Shown here piece by piece: positions 20,417 to 33,400 of a stretch of 64,000 nucleotides of DNA. A model generated the notes under the pieces. The model made no database searches. It saw nothing but the letters and a program-made list of their open reading frames with translations, and was not told where the DNA came from. This DNA is from Strigamia acuminata (lineage: Eukaryota; Arthropoda; Chilopoda; Geophilomorpha; Linotaeniidae), in NCBI GenBank assembly GCA_949358305.1, contig OX442314.1, forward strand, positions 63,063,369 to 63,127,368, read 5' to 3'. Every line of letters starts with the position of its first letter. Within the stretch, counting starts at the first letter, position 1. Made by a program: the position numbers and the translations under genes.

Positions 20417-21438
20417 ATATTCATTCATTCGAAAAATTGAAAAGATTTCAACAAACATCTCGTTATTAGAGATAAGGGGGACAAATTATTAAAATTAATA
20501 ATCAAAAAACACGTCCTTCGTAAATAAGAATTAGAGAATTTTTCTCGTAGCAAAATTAAAGGATTTTAACGAATTTGTATTTGTTAAAAAATTTGTTAAA
20601 AAAGGGGGAAATGGATGTTATTAAACAATTATAACTATACTTTTTCACTCGAAAAATGGAATTTAACCCCGGAAAATGTAAAACTGGATCAAATCACTTT
20701 TTTCCTATCGGAAATAAAAAATACACAATGTTGAAAGTTGAAAACTTTATTAAAAACTGTGGTTGGTAATGATATTACAAACAAACAGAATATGTAAAGG
20801 AAAAATATTTTTTTGAAGAAAAATTATTTAATTATTTAAATTGGTAAAAAAAGACCAAATTCCAAGAAGTACGGACTTAGTAGAGAACTACTAATTAAGG
20901 TGAAACGTTGATTACAAACCAATGTTTGCAATCGGCACATGCACACCGAAATGTTCGAATGCCAACTCCAAACCCAGGTTTGCAGTCGCTAGAAACACGA
21001 CATAAGTTCCACTATACATCACCGTGTAACTGTCCAAGAAAAAAGGGCCAAAAATCGTTAAAGCGAGCTTTGAAAGCTCGGGAATTCGCAATTGTGCGAT
21101 ACGATGTCTTTTCTAAAGAATTGACTATAGTCATGACAATTAAGGGGGACGTGATGATACTTAATTGTCAATATTATCGGTAGAAAGTTTTATTGTCTAT
21201 TAATAAACTTAACTAAAATACGTAGAACCAATTCAAATTTGTACTATTGGAAGAAATGTATCAATAAAGTTTAGCAAGAAAATCCTGAACTTAGGCAATC
21301 TAATTGAGTTAAACAACTAAATTCAGAATTGGAAGTCACAGCATCTCCCAAGATATATCAAGCCTCACAAAGGCATTTATATCCATTAGAATAGAAATAA
21401 GTGAAAGTGCAAACACTTCCAATTATTTAAGGGGGATT
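20417..21438 (+). other. Element E 3' noncoding region with repeated polypurine tracts
   Basis: This AT-rich region has no pol homology. It contains four A-run/G5 polypurine tracts: about 20473-20482 (ATAAGGGGGAC), 20598-20610 (AAAAAAGGGGGAAA), 21140-21150 (TTAAGGGGGACG) and the terminal one at 21428-21438, directly before the 3' LTR. The third resembles the polypurine/LTR junction of element I at 63825-63838. Confidence 0.7.
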
Positions 21439-23332
21439 TGTGACAAATTAATATGGCTATAAATGCCTATTGTGCCATTATGACGGTAATTTTACTGTAT
21501 TTGCTTGTAAAACTGATAAGAGTCCTGAATAAAGTTATTTATGATGTTTCAGAAGCAAAGTTGTTATATTAATAAATATTAATTAACATTACTTCGTGAT
21601 ATCAAAGTATCACGGCCAAAAATACAAGATTTCGTCTGCTAAAACAGCATTCGTCAATGCGGTATGTCGCCACTAGAAGGCGCTATCGCAAATCAGCGGT
21701 AAATTCGAAATACGGAATTAAATGAATAACATTCAATATATTAAATAAGTATTTAATATATTGGTTTAGATTATTTAACTTGACAATAATATAAAGTTAT
21801 ATTATTGTATTGAAAGATTGGAAGAAAGAATTGGTCACATTCTTGGAAATGTGACCATGCGGATTAAAGGATTAAAATGTGTAACTTGGGAATGTGTCCC
21901 CGGTATCCATTTCCGGTCCTGAGTATCCAGATCCGGTTTTGCTAAAGGATTAGCATAATCTGAAGTTGCATCCCCGTATCCACTTCCTGCTGTACGAGAT
22001 TGGTGGAACTTAATCCCACCAAGTATAAAACTCCCTGACAACAGGAAGTTAGTTAGTTCTTGATTTCTGGTTATTTGGTATGTTCCGCATGTCAAATAAC
22101 TGTTTCTTACTCAGGGCATGGGCCTACCGGTCCATGCATAGCATGGCTCTGCTGAGCCATGCAACCCCCGTCAACTGAAGGCGAAGTTCGGACTGTTAAT
22201 GTTTCCGTCAAACGGTCTTGCCGAGGAGAAAGCCTCCCGCATAAGTATCCTCGTGGTCGGACAATAGAATCACGTGTGATACCAAAGTATTTAGTAACCG
22301 TTAGTAGCACTGTTACTGAAAGAGATTGACTCCATCACTTGATGGTGCCAAAGCAGTCTGCATGCAAAACATGCAGTTACCGCCAGTAGCACTATGTGTT
22401 TGGGAAAGTTATATCTCTTCGGTGATGGTGCCAAAGCAGTCTACTTATGAGTAGTATCTCGGGTGATTAATTCTGTTGTGCAGAACTGCGGGCTATATCC
22501 CCCTGAATACCAGTGCCGTCTCTCACCGCACTGTTATTTAGGGCACGCGCGATACTGTTCTGCTCAGCAAGGCGAACTTTGACGGCAATTGTGTGTTGCG
22601 ATGTTTAACCTTTATTATATTTTGTAGTTGATAAATACACCTTAATTGTTTAAACTTGGCAACAAGTTAACAACCGAAGTAAGTCACGAGACTTATTTCA
22701 CTGTATGACGAATCAAATTCGTAACAATAAATTGAATACAATTTATTGAGTTAATTTATTAAACTCACAACATCGCGAATTAAATATAATTCGCAAGCGG
22801 AACCTTGGCGAATAAATGACTTCATTTATTCATTACCAATTTCCAACCCTAGTTGTGGCGGTGCACATGAGTCAACCGCACCTCTCGGATCGAACCAAAC
22901 AGCATTACACGGACCATTACACCAGATACGAACCAGGAACGCGAAGGGACGCGAAGGAACCAGTTCCACGATTACGAAGCGCCGACGGAAGCCGCGAGGA
23001 CACAGCCAGCCCGGCTACGCATAGATGACATCTTTATCTCGGTCGAGCGGGCGTTTTGCCGTTCCCGAACCCAGGATCACCATTAACCGTAATCATATTA
23101 TTTTAGGGCTGTTTTTACAGCCAATTCATGTATAGTTTAACTTGTATTTAAACTTGCCAAATGTCGGCATTAGAATTTGTATAACTTTTAGATTTGATTC
23201 TATTGTTTGACAACAATAAATGTAGTGTTTTGAGAAACTTGTTGTCTTTATTTTATCTCGTATTATTCACTATTTCACGCGACTTATACCCGGTACTATC
23301 ATGCGATAGGAGTTGTGGTCGTCACCGTCACA
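21439..23332 (+). repeat. Element E 3' LTR
   Basis: 1,894-bp copy of 15673-17566, identical by eye, followed by AATG and the rest of the satellite palindrome. Confidence 0.93.
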
Positions 23333-26300
23333 AATGCCCTGGCATTTATTCGAGGCCTTTCGCTAAATGCGGCTACTTTTCGATAAAAAAAGCCATATTC
23401 TGCTGAAAAAGGGATATTTCGCTGAAAACGGCCAGATTTTGCTGAAAAACGCCATATTTCGCTTAAAAAGGCCATATTTCGGTAAAAAACGCCATATTTT
23501 GCTGAAAAAAGGCCATATTTTGCTGAAAAAGGCTATATTTCGCTGAAAAAGGCCATATTTTGCTGAAAAAGGCCATATTTCACTGAAAAAGGCCATATTT
23601 CGATAAAAAAGGCCATATTTTACTGAAAAAACGCCATATTTCGCTGAAAAAGGCCATATTTCGCTGAAAAAAGGCCATATTTCGGTAAAAAACGCTATAT
23701 TTTACTGAAAAAACGCCATATTTCGCTGAAAAAGGCCATATTTCGCTGAAAAAAGGCCATATTTCGGTAAAAAACGCTATATTTTACTGAAAAAACGCCA
23801 TATTTCGCTGAAAAAGGCCATATTTCGCTGAAAAAGGCCATATTTCACTGAAAAAGGCCATATTTCGATAAAAAAGGCCATATTTCGATAAAAAAGGCCA
23901 TATTTCGCTGAAAAAGGCCATATTTCGCTGAAAAAAGGCCATATTTCGGTAAAAAAGGCCATATTTCGCTGAAAAAGGCCAGATTTTGCTGAAAAACGCC
24001 ATATTTTGCTGAAAAAGGCCATATTTTGCTGAAAAAGGCCATATTTTGCAGAAAAAAAGCCATATTTCGGTAAAAAACGCCATATTTCGCTCAAAAAAGG
24101 CCATATTTTGGTTAAAAAACTCGATATTTTGCTGAAAAAAAGCCATATTTCGGTAAAAAACCCCATATTTAGCTGAAAAAAGCCATATTTCGCTGAAAAA
24201 GGCCATATTTCGCTGAAAAAAGCAATATTTCGCTGATAAAAGGCCATATTTCGCTGAAAAAGGCCACATTTCGCTGTAAAAGGCCATATTTCGGTAAAAA
24301 ACGCCATATTTTGCTGAAAAAGGTCACATTTTGCAGGGACTAGTTTAGACGCCTGGGACTTGGCGACGTTTAATGTACCATGTGCAGCCCCAAACTTACC
24401 CGGCCTGAAACGGCTCCGGTCGGAATATTAATAAATGCCCTGGCATTTATTCGAGGCCTTTCGCTAAATGCGGCTACTTTTTGATAAAAAAGCCATATTT
24501 CGCTGAAAAAGGCCATATTTTGCTGAAGAAGGCCATATTTCGCTGAAAAAGGCCATATTTCGCTGTAAAAGGCCATATTTCGCTGAAAAAGGCCATATTT
24601 CGCTGAAAAACGCCATATTTCGCTGGAAAACGCCATATTTCGCTGAAAAAGGCCATATTTCGTTGAAAAAAGGCCATATTTTGGTAAAAACCGCCATATT
24701 TTGCTGAAAGAGGTCACATTTTGCAGGGACTAGTTTAGACGCCGGGGACTTGGCGACGTTTAATGTACAATGTGCAGCCCCAAACTGACCAGGCCTGAAA
24801 CGGCTCCGGTCGGAATAATAATAAATGCCCTGGCATTTATTCGAGGCCTTTCGCTAAATGCGGCTACTTTTCGATAAAAAAGGCCACATTTCGCTGAAAA
24901 AAAGCCATATTTTGCTGAAAAAGGCCATATTTTGCTGAAAAAGGCCATTATTCGTTGAAAAAAAAGGCCATATTTCGATAAAAAACGCCATATTTCGCTG
25001 AAAAAGTTCACATTTTGCAGGGACTAGTTTAGACGCCGGGGACTTGGCGACGTTTAATGTACCATGTGCAGCCCCAAACTGATCCGGCCTGAAACGACTC
25101 CGGTCGGAATATTAATAAATGCCCTGGCATTTATTCGAGGCCTTTCGCTAAATGCGGCTACTTTTCGATAAAAAAAGCCATATTCTGCTGAAAAAGGGAT
25201 ATTTCGCTGAAAACGGCCAGATTTTGCTGAAAAACGCCATATTTCGCTTAAAAAGGCCATATTTCGGTAAAAAACGCCATATTTTGCTGAAAAAAGGCCA
25301 TATTTTGGTTAAAAAACTCTATATTTCGCTGAAAAAAGGCCATATTTCGCTGAAAAAGGCCATATTTCGCTGAAAAAAGGCCATATTTCGGTAAAAAACG
25401 CTATATTTTTCTGAAAAAGGCCATATTTTGCTAAAAAAGGCCATATTTTGCTGAAAAACGCCATATTTCGCTGAAAAAGGCCATATTTTGCTGAAAAAGG
25501 CCATATTTCGCTGAAAGAGGTCACATTTTGCAGGGACTAGTTTAGACGCCGGGGACTTGGCGACGTTTAATGTACAATGTGCAGCCCCAAACTGACCAGG
25601 CCTGAAACGGCTCCGGTCGGAATAATAATAAATGCCCTGGCATTTATTCGAGGCCTTTCGCTAAATGCGGCTACTTTTCGATAAAAAAGGCCATATTTCG
25701 CTGAAAAAAAGCCATATTTTGCTGAAAAAGGCCATATTTTGCTGAAAAAGGCCATTATTCGTTGAAAAAAAAGGCCATATTTCGATAAAAAACGCCATAT
25801 TTCGCTGAAAAAGTTCACATTTTGCAGGGACTAGTTTAGACGCCGGGGACTTGGCGACGTTTAATGTACCATGTGCAGCCCCAAACTGATCCGGCCTGAA
25901 ACGACTCCGGACGGAATATTAATAAATGCCCTGGCATTTATTCGAGGCCTTTCGCTAAATGCGGCTAATTTTCGATAAAAAAAGCCATATTTTGCTAAAA
26001 AACTCCATATTTCGCTGAAAAAGGCCAGATTTTGTTAAAAAAGCTCATATTTCGCTGAAAAAGGCCATATTTCGCTGAAAAAGGCCATATTTCGCTGAAA
26101 AAGGCCATATTTCACTGAAAAAGGCCATATTTCGATAAAAAAGGCCATATTTTACTGAAAAAACGCCATATTTCGCTGAAAAAGGCCATATTTCGCTGAA
26201 AAAAGGCCATATTTCGGTAAAAAACGCTATATTTTTCTGAAAAAGGCCATATTTTGCTAAAAAAGGCCATATTTTGCTGAAAAACGCCATATTTCGCTGA

Positions 26301-27192
26301 AAAAGGCCATAGTTTGCTGAAAAAGGCCATATTTCGCTGAAAAAGGTCACATTTTGCAGGGACTAGTTTAGACGCCTGGGACTTGGCGACGTTTAATGTA
26401 CCATGTGCAGCCCCAAACTTACCCGGCCTGAAACGGCTCCGGTCGGAATATTAATAAATGCCCTGGCATTTATTCGAGGCCTTTCGCTAAATGCGGCTAC
26501 TTTTTGATAAAAAAGGCCATATTTCGCTGAAAAAGGCCATATTTTGCTGAAGAAGGCCATATTTCGCTGAAAAAGGCCATATTTCGCTGTAAAAGGCCAT
26601 ATTTCGCTGAAAAAGGCCATATTTCGCTGAAAAACGCCATATTTCGCTAAAAAACGCCATATTTCGCTGAAAAAGGCCATATTTCGTTGAAAAAAGGCCA
26701 TATTTCGGTAAAAAACGCCATATTTTGCTGAAAGAGGTCACATTTTGCAGGGACTAGTTTAGACGCCGGGGACTTGGCGACGTTTAATGTACAATGTGCA
26801 GCCCCAAACTGACCAGGCCTGAAACGGCTCCGGTCGGAATAATAATAAATGCCCTGGCATTTATTCGAGGCCTTTCGCTAAATGCGGCTACTTTTCGATA
26901 AAAAAGGCCGTATTTCGCTGAAAAAGGCCATATTTTGCTGAAAAAAGCCATATTTCGCTGAAAAAAGGCCATATTTCGGTAAAAAACCCTATATTTTGCT
27001 GAAAAAGGCCATATTTTGCTGAAAAAGGCCATATTTTGCTGAGAAAGGCCATATTTCGCTGAAAAAGGCCATATTTCGCTGGAAAAGGCCATATTTCGCT
27101 AAAAAAGGCCATATTTCGCTGAAAGAGGCTATATTTTGCTGAAAAATGCCATATTTCGCTGAAAAAGGCCACATTTTGCAGGGACTAGTTTA
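23333..27192. repeat. 20-bp satellite with spacers, segment 4
   Basis: Spacer motifs occur near 24351, 24735, 25026, 25548, 25845, 26371 and 26755. Sub-blocks recur elsewhere: 26045-26350 matches 13999-14304, 25114-25510 matches 54815-55210, and 24370-24717 matches 14881-15229 with one altered unit. Nothing but repeats is present. Confidence 0.93.
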
Positions 27193-28108
27193 TAAAGAGC
27201 ATATTCGGACCTGGCATGGACGAAATAAATGTTGACACAGAGTTAACGTGGTGCGGGAAACCGTACACAGCGACCGCCATGTTTATTTCCAGAAACGAGA
27301 GTAAAACAATACAGTGTTCAAGACTATCATGCACTCGACTTAAAAGCAGGACAAATCATTACAATACTTTGATGATTTATCCTTTACAATTAATAGTAAA
27401 AGCACCGACACATATAATCGATAACTAAAACAAAACAACAATACAGGATTTGCTCTTTTGAGCAGACAATTGTTATCAGCGCATGCTACTAAATAGAAAT
27501 GTTCAATCGCGGTACAAAACCAGCATTAATAAAAATCGAGATCGATTGAACACGACATTGAGACATTAACTAGCAGCACATTCATTACACATATCCGGAA
27601 AGTGTGTAATGTAAATATTCGCAAACAACACAATATGGCGACAAACAATCAAACACACAATGTTTCAACCACAACTCAATATATCCCCCTTTGTTTGATT
27701 ATTTGCGCATAACAAACAAGTGCTCGCATAAGTTATTTAACCTGGGCTTTGCCAACCATTTGGTCATCACATCGGCGACATTTAGGGTTCCTGGAATATG
27801 ATTAATGGTCAAAGTATCTCGCTCAAACCAGTCCCTGGGAAAATGAAGCTTTACGTCGATGTGTTTGTTTGCTCGGTTTTCGATACAATTTTTCGCGTAT
27901 TGAATCGCGGGCATACTGTCGGCGTATATGCAGGGGATGTTCCTTTTCGTGCTAAACATAATGTCAGCATCGAAGAGCCTCTCAAGCCATGTAATTTCTC
28001 TTGCGCCGTCGACCACGGCCAGAAATTCACTTTCCATGATCGACAGCGACGTCATGGATTGTTTGTGACAATTCCAAGTAATTGGAACGCCACCTAAATA
28101 AACTATAT
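27193..28108 (-). mobile_element. Copia A, copy 2, left part
   Basis: It is almost identical to 6346-7256: the 3' LTR (27193-27681) and the RNase H end of pol, stopping at 27699. The same GTTTA target duplication precedes it (27188-27192). It is cut at AACTATAT by gypsy F; the rest is at 37109-37955. With F and its duplication subtracted, the copy is 1,759 bp, exactly the length of copy 1. Confidence 0.95.
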
Positions 28109-28610
28109 TGTTACGCGGTAGAGCCGTACCGTGTATCGGCTGGCTCTGCTCGCTCTGTTTAGGCATTTAATACAATGAATTCTCACTAGACGGCGCTGTG
28201 CACCTAATAAGATGCACAGACCGTTCAACTTAGTTGATAGGGGGAATAGGAGTTTACTTAGTGAGTTGATTAAGCCAGAGAGCTCAGATCTCTTTTGAGT
28301 CTCAACCTGTTACCTTCACCTACTACTGCCAGCCGGTTGACGGTCAGGCAGGACTAGGTTTTCTAAACTGAATTGAATTGACAACAGCATCATCCTTATT
28401 TAGTTATTTATTTGATTTGAATGAATGATTTATATTTTAGGTTAATAAATGAACAAATGTAATAAGAGCTGTTGACCGAACATTTACATTAGTAAATGTC
28501 CGACTTTGAATAATAAAGCCAGTAGGCATTTTACATATAAAACCCTGTGTCATTCTTGATCAAATTCATGTCACGTAGGACTAAATCAATCCCCATTTAG
28601 CCACGTAACA
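28109..28610 (+). repeat. Gypsy F 5' LTR
   Basis: 502 bp, TGTTACG to CGTAACA. A polyadenylation-type AATAAA lies near 28510, about 100 bases before the end, followed by ATATAAAACCC. Confidence 0.96.
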
Positions 28611-29153
28611 ACTGGTGGAGATGCGGTCTCGATTGTAGCCCGTTTAGAATTAAAATCCCATTAAAATTGGATTAAAATTGCCAAAATAATTTAATAAAAA
28701 TCTAGAAATAAAAACTTGAAAATTGCTGATTTTATAGCAATTATCTTGAATGACTCAAGTTGGTAAAAACAAGTGAAGTCACAGCTTGAATATTTAATGT
28801 CATTGTGTGAAATAATTTGCATTTTGGAAATAAAAATAGAGTTTAATTGTTTATTAGGGATTAATAAATTGATTTACAATTGTTATATTTAGAATAAATA
28901 AAATATATAGTGTATAAATACTAATTTTGATATTTATTTACAGGAAATTTTGTGAATTTATAGGAATTGAAAAATTGTTTTGAAATGTTATTGATGGATT
29001 ATTTTCTTTGTACTTTTGAGTGTAATATTTATGTATTATATGCTAATAACACTTTAAGTTTTCAGGTAATGAATTCGTGTTAGTGTATTCAGTGTTTAGA
29101 AAGTGAATCAGTGCTAGTGAAAGTGATAAAAAGCGCAATATAAAGGCTTCAGT
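28611..29153 (+). other. Gypsy F primer-binding site and leader, with candidate 5' splice site
   Basis: TGGTGGAGATGC at 28613-28624 matches the complement of the tRNA-Ala 3' end (CCA plus acceptor stem); the following bases match less well. The leader is AT-rich. CAG|GTAATG at 29063-29071 is a good 5' splice donor that could serve a spliced message for ORF3 (inference). Confidence 0.65.
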
Positions 29154-30485
29154 GTGGATAAGCCAGTAAAATTGTCGCAGTTCAATACGGATAATCTTCA
29201 AGATTTGCAAAATTGGGAATTGCCCGAACCGGATTTGAAATTTATCGCTACTAGAAAGAAAAGGAACACTGGATCTGAATCTGACACTGAACTTCAGAAG
29301 GAAGATAAAGAAGTCCGATCTCAACCTCAATCAATCCTACAGAAGTTGGATTTCGCTACTCCGTTAATAAAATTAATTCCACAAAAAGGTTTAGAAGAAA
29401 TAATAAAGACATTTACACCAGTAAAAACTAAACCAGTTCCAATACCAATTGAACCAAATTTTCCAAAAATGACATCATCACAGACTCCAACGGACGTATT
29501 GACCGACTTACTGAAGAGTTTGGTAGTGCAGAAGCGACCTGTTGTCACTTATGATACAGAAAAGGGCAACATCGACCAATGGCTTGTGGCATATGAAGCT
29601 ACAATAGGAACAGATGATGAGAGAGTAAAACATCTAGCATTAGCCTTAAAGACTGATGGATTGGCATGGTTTGTGGAACAACTAAAGAAGAATCCGACAT
29701 GGAAATGGACGGATTGGAAACCACAGATCGAGAAAAAATTTAGAAGAAGCCAAGAAAATGTTTACAATACTCTCCACTTCATGAAACACAAAGAGGGTAC
29801 AGCAGATGCCTTCATGAAGAAAGTCTTGGCCGAATGTGCGTTTATTCTACCAGAAATGACTGAAACTCAGAAAATAAATTATGTTTACCAAGGTTTGAAG
29901 CCTGCAATGCAGAAGATGATGATAACGGTATTTCCATCGACGTTAGAAGAAATGGAACAGAGACTTAAATTGTATGAAAGTCACAAAACAGAAGAACCAG
30001 CGGATCTACTGCTCACAATGTTCAAAAAAGTTGTAGATGAAAAGGTGAACCCTACGACAACAGGTATACTGTCTGGAACAGGGGGATCCCCAGTAAGCTA
30101 CGCCGAGTTATTAGCTGAAAATATTAAATTAAAACAGCAAAAGCTCGTGAGTGAGTCAGTAGAGCCACAACAATTGGTTCCATTATTCATACAAGGCGAG
30201 TGGTATATTCCAGCATCGCAGCGCGGACAGAACTTTAGAGGTAGATACAACAGAGGTAGACAGCGGTCAAATAGCAGTCCGACAACAACGCGTCCATGTG
30301 GATGTTGGCATCGTTATGGTTGTGAACATAACACATCAGTGCCACAGGAGCAACAATCTCAGGAAAATAGAGGGAACCCAAACAATAGAAGGTGGTTTAA
30401 GAAGAAAAGGACACAAGGGGGTGGTAAAACTAACCCTAATCCTAAGCAGAACCCACAACAAGGTCAACAAGAAGAGGAAAACTAG
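29154..30485 (+). CDS. Gypsy F Gag
   Basis: The frame is open from 29130 to the TAG at 30483-30485. The first in-frame ATG is at 29469, and upstream only non-ATG codons such as GTG 29154 are available. Gag therefore either starts at 29469 (338 residues), uses a near-cognate start, or gains an ATG by splicing. The capsid-like region follows that ATG (DTEKGNIDQWLVAYEA, LALKTDGLAWFVEQL, WKWTDWKPQIEKKF, NYVYQGLKPAMQ), a retrotransposon gag fold. There is no CX2CX4HX4C knuckle. Instead the C-terminus has an Arg/Gly stretch (FRGRYNRGRQRS), a small Cys/His cluster (CGCWHRYGCEH) and a basic Gln/Asn-rich tail. It should form the particle and bind genomic RNA through these basic segments. Confidence 0.88.
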   Translation: MDKPVKLSQFNTDNLQDLQNWELPEPDLKFIATRKKRNTGSESDTELQKEDKEVRSQPQSILQKLDFATPLIKLIPQKGLEEIIKTFTPVKTKPVPIPIEPNFPKMTSSQTPTDVLTDLLKSLVVQKRPVVTYDTEKGNIDQWLVAYEATIGTDDERVKHLALALKTDGLAWFVEQLKKNPTWKWTDWKPQIEKKFRRSQENVYNTLHFMKHKEGTADAFMKKVLAECAFILPEMTETQKINYVYQGLKPAMQKMMITVFPSTLEEMEQRLKLYESHKTEEPADLLLTMFKKVVDEKVNPTTTGILSGTGGSPVSYAELLAENIKLKQQKLVSESVEPQQLVPLFIQGEWYIPASQRGQNFRGRYNRGRQRSNSSPTTTRPCGCWHRYGCEHNTSVPQEQQSQENRGNPNNRRWFKKKRTQGGGKTNPNPKQNPQQGQQEEEN

Positions 30486-33400
30486 TGGGTCGGCCACAAA
30501 GAAGATGTCACCATCAACAAGGAAGATGTTGCCATCCAAAGAAGAAAAGAAAAAGTAGAAAAGAAAAGATAATCGTAGTCGAAATGAACATTTCAGAATC
30601 TCTATTGGAAATTCCAGTAATAGTGAACAACATGGAAGTCAAGGCAGTTATGGACACTGGAGGAAAACGCAACGTTATCAGCGAAGAGCTTGCTGAAGCT
30701 TTACAGTTGAAGTACCCGCCAAGCCCAAATATACGATTACAAGGGGTAAGCGGAGAACTTGTGACTCCAATAGGAAAAACCAAGATGAACATTACAATTG
30801 GTGAATTAACATACAGGATCGAGGTCCTGATTGTTAAAGGATTTCATTATGAACTACTGCTAAGTGACCCATTCATGCTGTTCGCGAAGTGCGTATTAGA
30901 CTACGATAAACAAAAAATCTTTGTGGGCCGAACTAGTGGAAAGGAAGTGTCATTTCCAATGAATAAAACTTTTGTTGATCAGAATTATGTTGCGAGGGTA
31001 ATGAAGAACATCACAATTCCACCAATGCATGAGTGCATTGTTCCCATCTATTTGAATAAAGCAATAACATTGGACATGTTTGTACAACCATTACATAATG
31101 TCACTGATAGATTTGCTGTGATAGGTTGTAAAACTTTAACAGATTTCAAGAACGGAAAAGGCATCATTCGAGTGGCTAACCCAACCAAGAAGACAGTCTT
31201 TCTGAAGGAGAAGTCAGCAATCGCAAAAGCTTATTATGTGGTTGATGTTGGGGTGTTTGACGAAAAACAGGTACACTGTTTTGACTTTGACTCCTCAATA
31301 GCAAAAGACAAAATGAATAAAGACCAACAAGAGCAAATGCGACAACTTCTTCAAAAGAATCAAGACAGATTTGCTGTTTCTGACAAGGATTTGGGAAGAG
31401 TTCAAGTGTATAAGCATAAAATCGATACTGGAGACCATGAACCAATACATTTGCAACCGTATCGTCGTTCTATGAAGGAAAAAGAAGTCGAAGCTGAGGA
31501 AACAAAGAAATTGCTTGATATGGGAGTGATAAGGGAATCAGAAAGTCCCTGGAGCGCGCCTGTATTGCTAATAAAGAAAAGAGATGGTAAGTGGAGATTT
31601 TGCGTCGACTGGAGACGTTTGAATGCGATAACAAAGAAAATGGTGTACCCATTGCCAAGAATAGATGACACTTTAGATCAGCTGGCAGGTGCACAATTCT
31701 TCTCCATGATGGATCTTATTCAAGGATATTATCAAGTCGAAATAGATGAACAAGATCGCGAAAAAACAGCATTTACCACTTCAAGCGGACATTTTGAGTT
31801 TAACGTCCTAGGAATGGGATTATGCAATAGTCCAGCGGCTTTTCAAAAGTTAATGAATAAAGTTTTAGGCAACCTCCTAGGCAAAGTTTGTATAGCGTAC
31901 ATTGATGACCTTATCATTTTCTCTAAAACATTCGATCAGCATTTGAAAGATCTAGACAACGTTTTCGACAAGCTTAGACAATCTAACTTAAAGGTGAAGT
32001 TGAGCAAGTGCACATTTGGGACGAACACCATCAAGTATTTGGGACATGTCGTGGACTCTGAGGGTATATCACCAGACCCTAGGAATCTGGAATCCGTAGC
32101 TAAGTTTCCAGTTCCTACTAACCTCAAACTTCTTCGAGGATTCATAGGGCTCTGTTCGTATTACAGGAAGTTCATTCCAAGTTTTGCGGACATATCCAAG
32201 CCCTTAGTCAATTTGACGAAGAAGGACGAGAAATTTGATTGGGGCCCACCTCATGATAAGGCCTTCAAAACATTGAGGACCGCCCTTATCACCGTGCCAG
32301 TGCTTGCGCACCCTAATTTTGAAGAACCCTTCATGGTATCGACAGACGCGAGCGCATATGGTCTTGGAGCAGTGTTGAAACAGAAGATAAACAAACAAGA
32401 ACATGTGATAGCTTATGCCAGCAGACTTCTCAGCCAAGCAGAACAGAATTACACAGCCACGGAAAGGGAATGTCTGGCTATTCTGTTTGGAATTGAAAAG
32501 TACCGACCTTATCTGTATGGTAAGAAGTTCCAGATAATTACAGACCATTCGGCACTTCAATGGCTAAAATCAGTCAAAAACCCCAATGGCAGACTAGCTA
32601 GATGGAGCCTACAGCTAGTAGACTTTGATTTCGATGTGATCTACAAGAGCGGAAAAGCGCACAAAGATGCCGACGCCTTGAGTAGAATTCCAGAAGATTT
32701 AAGCGAGGAAGAAAACAAAATAGTTCCCTCACTTTTACTCGAACAGCTCGACCTTCCTGCTGAGCAGCGTAAGGACAAGAAGCTACTGGAATTGATCACC
32801 GCAATGAATCAAGTAGAGCAACTTCCGAAGAAGAGAAGACGTCCTCTAAAGCAGTTCGTCCTTCTCGATAACGTGTTGTTTAGGAAGAAAAATTCTCTGA
32901 ATTCCCTAGACACGGAAGTAAATCTGTTATACGTTCCACAGCATTTGAAAACGGCCGTTCTTGAAGAAATGCATGATGGACTGACGGGTGCTCACTTGGG
33001 CCTAAACAAAACATGGAAGAGAATGAGAACAAGATTCTTCTGGCCCCGGATATATAAAGACGTTAGAAATTACGTACTTTCTTGTCCACATTGCGCGAGC
33101 TCGAAATCAATGACGACAGCGCCAAAAGGTTTAATGCAGCCGTGGTCTACGATATCTAAGCCTTTCGAGAGGATTGGAATCGACACACTGGGAAGTTTTC
33201 CGACCTCCGACAAGGGCAACAAGTATGTTTTCGTAATGACAGATTATTTGTCGCGGACAGTGATTGCTAGAGCAGCTCCAGCATCAACAGCGTTGGAAGC
33301 AGCTAGAACTCTGCTTTATGAGTTAATGTTGAAGGAAGGCAGTCCGAGAGAAATCCTGAGCGATAGAGGCACAGAATACAGAAACAAAATGGTGGAAGAA

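Larger units (their letters stand above)
15673..23332 (+). mobile_element. Element E: gag-only LTR retrotransposon with 1.9-kb LTRs
   Basis: A 7,660-bp element. Its LTRs, 15673-17566 and 21439-23332, are both 1,894 bp and begin TGTGAC and end GTCACA. The target duplication is AATG (15669-15672 and 23333-23336), cut in the centre of the satellite palindrome. A tRNA-Gln primer-binding site, one gag ORF and a polypurine tract are present. Protease, reverse transcriptase, RNase H and integrase are all absent, and the 1,022 bases after gag contain no pol remnant I can recognise. This is the layout of a terminal-repeat-with-GAG non-autonomous element. A four-base duplication and gag type indicate Ty3/gypsy. 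The LTRs look identical, so the insertion is recent and the family was mobilised in trans. Confidence 0.92.

Noticed and set aside
30472-30485. Canonical -1 frameshift heptamer at the gag/pol overlap of gypsy F
   Set aside because: GGAAAAC does not allow re-pairing of the P-site codon; the frame relation is certain but this site is not a standard slippery sequence.
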